A stretch of 64,000 bases of DNA from Hymenopus coronatus (lineage: Eukaryota; Arthropoda; Insecta; Mantodea; Hymenopodidae), in NCBI GenBank assembly GCA_030762935.1, contig CM060900.1:402121632-402185631 (forward strand). The letters run 5' to 3'. The position numbers were made by a program, and so were the translations under genes. Shown here in pieces: positions 56,845-64,000 of the stretch. A model generated the notes under the pieces. The model was given only the letters and a program-made list of their open reading frames with translations, was not told where the DNA came from and did no database searches. Numbering within the stretch: position 1 is the stretch's first letter; each line of letters begins with the position of its first letter.

Positions 56845-57730
56845 CAAGTTTTTCCCTCGGCTTCTTCATGGTTTATAGTTTCTCTACTACTTACCAATGG
56901 TATAGAATGTACTGTATTCTAGCCACTAATTAGACATAAACGTTTCACTGTGAAAGTTGTAAACATATGTTTTGTGGTTGCCAGGAGAGGATTTTCCGAA
57001 AAAGTCCACGCGCAGTATAATTTAGCAACCAAATATAGTGTAACAACAAATTTCATAGTAAGGATGTCACCTTTTAAGAATGTCCCTAATTGGAACACTT
57101 TGTTAAATAATAGTCAATAACGATTTTTATTTTAAAAAGATGTTTGAGATACTAGCAAAACCAGTAAAATGAATAACTGAAATTGCTGTACATAATCTGT
57201 GAAGTCTTCTTCCTTATAATTGAATATGATCTACAACTTAGAAGTCTTCAAAAATAGATACACACATTAGGTTTAGAACATGTATAATTCATTAAAATTC
57301 ACATTCTATAATGCCATTTCCAAAATAGTTGGTGTTGTTCAGTTGCATTTTCAATATATTAAACGATATACCTTGAATAGTAAGTGGCCATTCTTTACCT
57401 TATATGAACTGAATCAAAAATGACGTAATACGACATTATTTAACCACTTGACTGCTCTTTCAGTATTCGGTGTTTGGTTATAGATCTGGAACATTTGTAC
57501 TGAAACCTGCTATCGAGTACTTCTGGTGCTTTAAATGGAATTAGATCTAAAATAAAATGTACATGATTAATTTCAAGACTATATATGAAAGTCAAGCGAA
57601 AATACACATGACAAAGAGATTATACAGGTGTGCCAACATGAAAAAGAATTAGCTACTCAGTTAAAGGACTTACATTCACAAAAAAAAACAACAAAAAAAA
57701 AACACTACCTGCCATTTCAATTTGTTTTGC
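56845..57730. other. No recognised feature
   Basis: AT-rich sequence without genes or shared repeats. Confidence 0.4.
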
Positions 57731-57734
57731 ATTA

Positions 57735-58604
57735 ATTTTACTTTCTCTAGCACGTTGTACGATTACATAGTAGGTAGAGAAGATTCACCAACAAATTCGA
57801 TACCGAGATTCACCAGATATACATCTTTGAGGGCCCCTGAATAAAAAAAAATGTTTTTAGAAAAGGGGCCTTGTATGTGTGTGGACAGCATAACTCAAAA
57901 ACGCAAAGTCCGTTAAGTACGTATAAAACTTGATATTTAAGTTCACTATATTCCAAAGGTGCGACACCAAGGTTTTCAGGAAAAGTTCCCGCCGAAAACT
58001 ACCTTTATATGGAAACTATTTCGATTTTTTTTGATTTTATAAAAAAAATGATTAATAATTTTTGATTAAAATGACGTATGTTAAAGATATTTACAAATAA
58101 AATGTGTACCCTGGATTTCTTGGGAACATACCTTGAAGTCACCTTCATTCTGAATGACTGTAAAACTGGTAAACCGTAATATATAGACATAACTTATTAC
58201 ACAAAAATATAGCTCTCGTTAAAACACAAGAATCATGTCATATAAAACTTTTTTGTAGAGCTAACCATTTCCGAGATATTCCGTGTTATTAGCTTCAAGT
58301 TTAATGTACTTAAACTTTTCTGATACGGGAAGTCCTTATCCGTTTCTTCTCTCTTTTGTTTTACTGCTGACCATGGAAATAGAAACTAATTTCAATTACA
58401 ATCGCATAGCGACAGATTTTAAAATATTTGACTGTCGTTTTAGCCTAGTGTATTCTCTTATTTCTCTTCAACCTATAAGGAACTAAGGAATAAGACCATT
58501 TCTGATAATGTTTATTTTGACTAGAATGATGTAGATGAAAGAACAATGTTTTGTAAGAATAGTTTTTTGCGGAAAGGCATGTGAATGGAACACATCAGAT
58601 TTTT
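57735..58604 (-). repeat. RepA copy, full length
   Basis: Inverted 3' end 'tttactttctctagcacgtt' at 57739, then the 3' module with 'caaattcgataccgagattc', 'gtatgtgtgtggacagcata' and body, ending 'gtgaatggaacacatcagat' at 58581-58600. The 3' palindrome is degraded. About 870 bp. Confidence 0.9.
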
Positions 58605-58737
58605 TATGTGCATATCCCAGTGATTACGTGACCATGAGCTTATAGTTTATACGGAAGGGCAGTTAGCGCGTCAACATATGGGACTGGAAACTCTGATGTG
58701 ATGAATCATGCGACGAGAGTAACTATTGGATTGCCCA

Positions 58738-58740
<3 letters not shown>

Positions 58741-58801
<61 letters not shown>
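58741..58801. repeat. (CT)n microsatellite
   Basis: About 30 perfect CT units, the longest in the window. Confidence 0.95.
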
Positions 58802-58803
<2 letters not shown>

Positions 58804-59383
58804 ATGCGTGATGTAAACATACACAGGAAACCTTGGACCTTGCAAGCTTCTAAGTTAACGTTTATTCCAATGTTGACTATTATGTTTACGTGATTCATTG
58901 TGATCGGTTTTATTACAATATATATCATCTATTGTTATGCTTACGCTTAATTTTCAATGGGAATGGAGCCTATCAGATTACAAAGATTATGTTTCCAGTG
59001 TTTATAATTTATATGGATGGATGGATGGATAGTTTTCGCCTAAAGCGGTCAATACGACATTAGAAAGAAAGCCTTATACATAGCCACTATTGAAACTAGT
59101 CTATATACTGCTATTGGGCAAAAGCTGGGAAACAAAAGCTTTGGATACTAAAGAACTGGGTTGTTATGGTGATTATGGTACATCGAATTTCGAAGATGTT
59201 TATCTTTTCTCTCTTGCAAGCTTAAATTTTATTTATTTTGGTTGTCACAAGCTTTCCTCGCTCATTGCCAACCATATTTCTCTAATTGAGAGAAACGTTG
59301 CTATATATCAGTTTATTGTCAACAATACAAGCGACATTGTAAAAACTTGGCCACACATAAAAGCTCATCCAATGACTAATAAA

Positions 59384-59411
59384 TTATTATTATTAGATAT
59401 TATTATTATAA

Positions 59412-59459
<48 letters not shown>
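59384..59459. repeat. (TTA)n microsatellite
   Basis: ATT/TTA repeat with a few interruptions near the left end. Confidence 0.9.
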
Positions 59460-59460
<1 letters not shown>

Positions 59461-60288
59461 AAATGTTACTGATTAGCAAAGCAACAATAAGGTCCATACC
59501 ACCAGTACAACTGAAATATTCTTAGAAATGTTTATTGATTAGGGCTGCTCCCTCATTCGGCATTGTAGTCTATCTCACGCTACGGTAATTTGGAGCTTAA
59601 AATGTGTGACCTTACACGTTGAGAACATATCTATGCACCCAGAAGAGGCACGGGGGGATTCTAGAAAGAAACCTGCTCCCTTCTCCAAGCTCATTTTACT
59701 TTGCCAGCTATGGCACTACTGTTCAACCCTGTCCCTTCCACTCCCTCACTTTCATTGGTAATGTTAACCCTCTGCGTACAACTCGTTTGCAAATACTTTC
59801 ACGATCTTTACTTCGGAAAGGAGATAGTCGACTTCCTAAGCGTCCTCTATTACAACAGGTAGGAAGTTTAAATTGAGAAATTTTTAGCGCAATTTATAAT
59901 GTTTTTACTTTCTGATTTTATTTTTTGTTTCTTCATGTTTAATTGTATATATTTACTTTATATTTCTGGAGGAAAATGCACACGGATCTCTTAGGGCTCA
60001 GGGGAGCACGGTTGAAAAACTGCCCAAAAGCTTACGTAGGAGCAGTGCTGATCACGTATCAACTACTCTGTAACCTCCACAATGTCCTTGCGTCTAGATA
60101 CACACAATAAATAAATATAGAAAAAAAGCCTGTTCCACGTAAGCTTGCCTCGCATCTCTTAGCTGTCACGTCACGTGGCTAGTCACCTTTCATTGGCTGG
60201 TGTGGTGAAATAGCGAACTCCTTCGTCTTAAACCTGCCTCTTGGATGAAGAAAGTACTTACATCTTTATTTTTAATAGTACGCCTTAT

Positions 60289-60290
<2 letters not shown>

Positions 60291-60337
<47 letters not shown>
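60291..60337. repeat. (TA)n microsatellite
   Basis: About 23 perfect TA units. Confidence 0.95.
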
Positions 60338-60339
<2 letters not shown>

Positions 60340-60879
60340 GTTCTTTTTTTTTTATAATGGAAGGTGAAAGGGAGAGAGGAAATCCAGTAGAAGAGAGTGG
60401 GCTGTGTGAAGGAAGACGAAGAGTTAACAGAATAAAAAAAATAAACAAATAAAAAAAGGGAATCAAAACATATTATACCGATATTTTGTTGTTGTTTCTA
60501 TTTCACGTTTTGGTGAATTTTCTTGTTTTGTTTGTTGTGTTTTTAATTTTGTAGAATAAGTTCCTCACAGCAGCGGGAAGCTTAAGCCAACAATATTTGC
60601 CTTCGTCTTCTAAGTATAACTGGTGACAGTCAGCCAAATGGGACAGAATGTTAGTGGGTAATCTCAAACTGGGAGATAAAGGGCTGCGTATGGCCGATAA
60701 ATCCGGACTTCGTCAACTTCCATTTTTCTTGTCTCAGGAAGCCGGACCATCCTCTCTCTGTGCCACAGTTCCGACATTCCTTTTCAAGAGCCAGTGGAAC
60801 GTTCCTTTTACCAACAAAATCACACAATGTTGGAGTTTTTCCAGGCACGACGGGATCTCCGGCTGGCACCATTTTGTTA

Positions 60880-61070
60880 GATTCTGAGCATCATCCAAAT
60901 ATCTGCAACCTGCCGACAGGATGAAATGCGATGTTCTAGATCTTGAGTATCAATTTCTGCGCAGAGTGCACAGAGGTTAGATTGTGCTCGCCCATGTAGT
61001 AGCATGACGGAGTGTTTATATCGCTTTTATCGCCTGACCTTACCTGCATATGGGTTGCATATCGCATTCA
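60880..61070 (-). pseudogene. LINE C-terminal remnant with a CCHC-type finger
   Basis: The minus strand from about 61070 reads GIHLNAICNPYAGKVRR, a stop, then YKHSVMLLHGRAQSNLCALC, AEIDTQDLEHRISSC and RQVADIWMMLRI before a stop. The C-X2-C-X9-H-X4-C arrangement after an 'R..LLHGR' segment is typical of the end of many non-LTR retrotransposon proteins. No reverse-transcriptase core is present. The Tc1-like element begins about 110 bp to the right and may have cut it off. Confidence 0.5.
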
Positions 61071-61177
61071 AATGTATGCCTTGCCAATCAGGGGAAAAGG
61101 TTTGGGAATTGTGAGAAGCAGCCTAAAAGAAACAAAGGTTAGTTCACGTGACCGTTATGCGATATCGGCCAAACTTA

Positions 61178-62814
61178 CAGTCATGGAAATAAGTATTCAT
61201 ACAGTACTGCAATTGAAATTGACCACTGATATTTCCATATTAAATTAGATGACAGCGCTACGATTCTGTGTAGGAAGCCACCCCATTAAATAAACAGTGT
61301 CATGGTAACAAAGATTTGAGTATTAAACAAACGTACCTCAAGGAAATAAACGATACCCCAATGCTGGCTGTATTTGACAGTGAAAAAAGTATTGATACAC
61401 CACTAGAAATGTAAACACAGAAACCACCAACGAACCGTTTGCAGCAAGCAAAGCCTTCAGTGGCAAGCTACACCTCCTGCTTGTTGGTTCTGTTACGTAG
61501 TGAATGCCGTGCGACAGAAATATGGGCCGCAAAGGTAAAGAAACAACTGTAGAGGAAAGACAGATAGTTATCTCTCAATATCAAAAGCGAAAATTATTTT
61601 CAAACATTGCTGATGTTATTGGAAGAAGCCGGGCAACTGTGCAGTCCATAGTAACACGATATAGAGAGAGAAATTCTATTATTTATAGCGAAAGAAGAGC
61701 ACAACCACAGAAGCTAACGCAAAGCGAAAAGAATATGTTAATAAGAATGATAAAAAAATATCCTAAATTCACAGCCTCTGCATTGTCTGCCTATGTTAAC
61801 GATCAGTTCGGAAAGAAAATAACACCAAGGGCTGTTCCCTATATTCTAAGTAGCGCAGGCTATGGAGCTAGGGTACCTAGAAAGAAACCATACATAGCAA
61901 GAAGAACAAGAAAGTCAAACTTGAATTTGCTCGAGAGCATCTAAGCAAGAACACGAGTTTCTGGGACAGGTTACTGTTCACAGATGAAAGTAAATTGAAT
62001 GTATTTGTAAATGATGGCAGAATTTTGGTGTGGCGAAGACCAAATACTGAGCTTGAACCTCAGCACCTTCAAGCCACAGTGAAGCATGGTGGAGGAGGAA
62101 TTATAGTATGGGGATGTATGGCTACATCTGGTGTTGGGGAACTTGGTTTTGTAGAAGGTAACATGGATAGATTTCAATATTTAAATATCCTAAAGAATAA
62201 TCTGCAAAAGAGTGCTGATAAATTGAGGTTAGGCACAGATTACTACTTTCAACAAGACAATGATCCTAAGCATGCGGCGGAAATTGTTCGTTTGTGGTTG
62301 TTGTACCATACTCCCCACGTTCTCAAGTTTCCAGCACAGAGTGCAGACCTTAATCCAATTGAACATCTTGGGATACCCTTGAAAGAATGGTCCGAAAGCA
62401 TGACATACGAAGTAAGGCAGCTCTGAAACAATGTCTTCAGCAAGAATGGTAAAATATTGTCTAGAGACTACAAAAAAACCTGGTTCATTCCATGCCAAAG
62501 AGGTTAACAGAAGTAATACGTAGAACGGGAATGCCTACAAAGTATTACTTTTGTTATTGTATTATATTTAAACTATCATATTCTTTGAGTGTGTGAATAC
62601 TTTTTTCCTTGTTGTGAGAAGCCAGCTGGTACAAATGTTTTGTTTACTTTTTGAAGAGGAGTAATTTAGGTCATGCGTTTATATGTATAGATTCAGGAGG
62701 AAATATCATACTGTTAGTTTACCATATAACCTCTCTGGATGTTAACTTTAGTTATAACAAATTAAGTTTTTCTACATAAACACTGGTGTATGAATACTTT
62801 TTTCCATGTCCGCA
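61178..62814 (+). mobile_element. Tc1/mariner-type transposon with IR/DR ends
   Basis: The element is about 1.64 kb. The outer repeat starts CAGTCATGGAAATAAGTATT at 61178 and is matched inverted at 62786-62814 (CGGACATGGAAAAAAGTATT on the minus strand). An inner copy lies at 61376-61404 and another inverted at 62589-62617, each about 197 bp from its outer partner. The left end abuts a TA dinucleotide (61176-61177), while the right has CA, a likely mutated TA. This arrangement is that of Tc1-like IR/DR elements, in which transposase binds both repeats of each end. Confidence 0.88.
61522..62560 (+). pseudogene. Tc1-like DD34E transposase pseudogene
   Basis: The protein starts best at 61522 (MGRKGKETTVEERQ), 18 bp inside the longest frame. 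The N-terminal helix-turn-helix pair runs over the first 110 residues. A frame change at about 61900-61915 shifts to a frame reading FAREHLSKNTSFWDRLLFTD. Catalytic residues are visible: Asp at 61983-61985 (FTDES), Asp at 62256-62258 (FQQDNDPKH) and Glu at 62361-62363 (NPIEH), with 34 residues between the last two. A base missing near 62370 breaks the frame again after NPIEHL, and stops replace codons in the last 40 residues. It cannot make a full transposase, though all three acidic residues remain. Length matches the usual 340 or so residues. Confidence 0.9.
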
Positions 62815-62894
62815 TGTGAAAAAGGCCTTAGTGGAAGGAGCGTCTAGACTTGGATAAATAAAGTATGTAAAAAGCTAACAATTTATATTTCGTT

Positions 62895-63262
62895 CTCCCT
62901 TTTATTTCCTACACTACTCACCTGTAGTAAGTAAAGGATGTATTGCAACACTGAAAAAATTCTATATGAATACAAAATAAGAGCATTTTTAGAAAAAGCT
63001 CCGTGAGCGCTTGTGCTCGTGTGTGTCTGAAACGTATGACCCCAAAACGAAACACCCAGATCTTCCAAAGAATTTCAAGAAAAGCCCCCACATCAAACTA
63101 CAAGGAAAAAGTTTCGATATTTCTTACTCTCTTAAAAATGGAGCTAACGGTTTTGATTAAAGCTCCACTTGTTTAAAATGTTTAATAACAAATGATTATC
63201 TCGAATTATCTGCAAATAGTCTCTGAAATCCTCACATTCTAAATTACTTTTGTATTACTAAA
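62895..63262 (-). repeat. RepA copy, 3' part, interrupted by a SINE
   Basis: 'cctacactactcacctgtag' and 'gatgtattgcaacactga' are a decayed 3' module, then 'cttgtgctcgtgtgtgtctg', 'ccaaagaatttcaagaaaag' and 'atggagctaacggttttgat' follow in inverted RepA order. It stops at 'ttttgtattact', and a short continuation is at 63598-63650. Confidence 0.75.
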
Positions 63263-63265
63263 CTC

Positions 63266-63596
63266 TTAACTCCATGATGTAACAGCCCGAAGACGGGCCA
63301 AGGTCTGCCGCCCGACTGCTGCATCCCCCACTTCTTCGCATTACAGGCGTCAAGGGCCAGGTGTAGCACTAGAGAGTGGGACGTGGTTACCGCCACGAGC
63401 TCTCGCCGGTTAATGCGGTCCATGCATTGCCACCTGGCGCCACTACTTTTCCCACAAGTAGTTCCTCAATTGGTCCCCAGGGAAGTTCACGGGGCTGAGT
63501 GCCCCACATTAGATCTCCCAGTGGTAGAACCTTTCTACGCCGGTATCTGGAATCGAATCCGGGCCTCCTGCTTGGTAAGCAGCAGCGCTAACAGCG
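63266..63596 (-). repeat. tRNA-derived SINE, family S6, inserted in RepA
   Basis: The plus strand begins with 'cccgaagacgggccaaggtc' and 'gccgcccgactgctgcatcc', the inverted S6 end, and finishes with 'ggaatcgaatccgggcctcc' (inverted B box) and 'ggtaagcagcagcgctaac' (inverted A box). RepA stands on both sides. TTTTGTATTACT before and TTTTGTATAACT after it agree at 11 of 12 positions, a good target-duplication candidate. Confidence 0.8.
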
Positions 63597-63597
63597 A

Positions 63598-63665
63598 TTT
63601 TTGTATAACTGGTAAACTAAAAAATGTAGATCTCATTAAAGCACACAAATAAAGTAAAAAACTAT
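63598..63665 (-). repeat. RepA copy, continuation after SINE insertion
   Basis: 'tttgtataactggtaaacta' and 'aaaatgtagatctcattaaa' followed by 'gcacacaa' continue the inverted RepA body from 63262. Confidence 0.7.
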
Positions 63666-63715
63666 GCTATCAATTCCGCAGATATTGTTGTTGGTTTGGA
63701 TTTTTAAGTCCCTAT

Positions 63716-63925
63716 TTGACCGTCCCGTCAGTGCATTGTTAGAGCATCTGCTTCTGGAGTGGGAGAACCGGATTAGATTCCCGGTACCAGCGTGGGGATT
63801 TTCTCCCTCGCTGGGAGGCTTGGGTATGTGTCCTTTTATCATGTCCCCAGGGGAGGACACGATAAAAGGAAGGGAAATGTCAACACCACCGCGGTATCTG
63901 CTCAGGGTGAACAGACACGTCCTCT
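63716..63925 (+). repeat. tRNA-derived SINE related to S6
   Basis: Head 'ccgtcagtgcattgttagag' (A box) and 'ggattagattcccggtacca' (B box), then 'gcgtggggattttctccctc' and 'gctgggaggcttgg', close to the S6 start at 56468. The body diverges after about 130 bp, so it is a subfamily or a truncated copy. Confidence 0.6.
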
Positions 63926-64000
63926 TCTTTTAGTATTTTGTGAGCGTCCGACCGGCTTTTAACCATGAAGTCAACATGCTTTTGAGGAACAAATTGTACC

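Larger units (their letters stand above)
58605..60880. other. Microsatellite-rich sequence without recognised genes
   Basis: Contains CT, TTA and TA microsatellites (58741-58801, 59384-59459, 60291-60337). A terminus-like 'gcacggttgaaaaactg' at about 60007-60023 resembles an inverted hAT end. An 85-codon frame at 59619-59876 matches nothing I know. No shared SINE or RepA copy. Confidence 0.4.

Noticed and set aside
1..64000. Bacterial or viral systems (operons, CRISPR, phage or endogenous virus)
   Set aside because: No long coding runs, no repeat-spacer array and no recognisable viral proteins; the repeat content is that of an animal nuclear genome.

Overview
The window looks like a gene-poor, AT-rich stretch of a large animal nuclear genome, most likely an arthropod and probably an insect. 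The taxon is inferred from style: many tRNA-headed SINE families, long CT/GA and TTA microsatellites, Tc1/mariner and hAT relics, and a Jockey-like LINE tail. I find no intact host gene, no credible functional tRNA or rRNA gene, no CRISPR array and no operon. Most open frames are short and come from microsatellites or repeats.

Layout. At 1.07-3.6 kb lies a decayed hAT-type transposon on the minus strand. From about 3.8 kb onward a non-coding family of roughly 0.9 kb, which I call RepA, recurs about 20 times in both orientations and covers about a fifth of the window. Dense clusters are 9.5-12.1, 38.0-39.0, 40.4-42.2, 43.1-45.7 and 51.2-52.1 kb. Between and inside these copies sit tRNA-derived SINEs of about ten families, labelled S1-S10; three S1 copies have exact 12-bp target-site duplications and a fourth has 11 bp. 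A second hAT relic (BED finger to dimerisation domain) is at 29.7-31.1 kb. A unit with 12-bp direct repeats and inverted motif arrays spans 32.27-34.26 kb and encloses a Jockey-like LINE 3' end next to two 5S-rRNA-like segments. A Tc1-like element with IR/DR ends and a broken DD34E transposase is at 61.18-62.81 kb, beside a LINE C-terminal remnant.

The observation most worth following is RepA. It has a conserved start, an internal CA microsatellite, a short 3' module with a palindrome, and a 10-bp inverted repeat near both ends. It also forms head-to-tail dimers, inverted pairs and duplicated 3' modules. This layout resembles non-autonomous Helentron (HINE/DINE-1-like) elements, but I cannot prove the assignment from one window. 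RepA copies are in turn hit by SINEs, so at least those copies are older than the SINE insertions. Names such as RepA, S1-S10 and GC1 are local labels, not database names.
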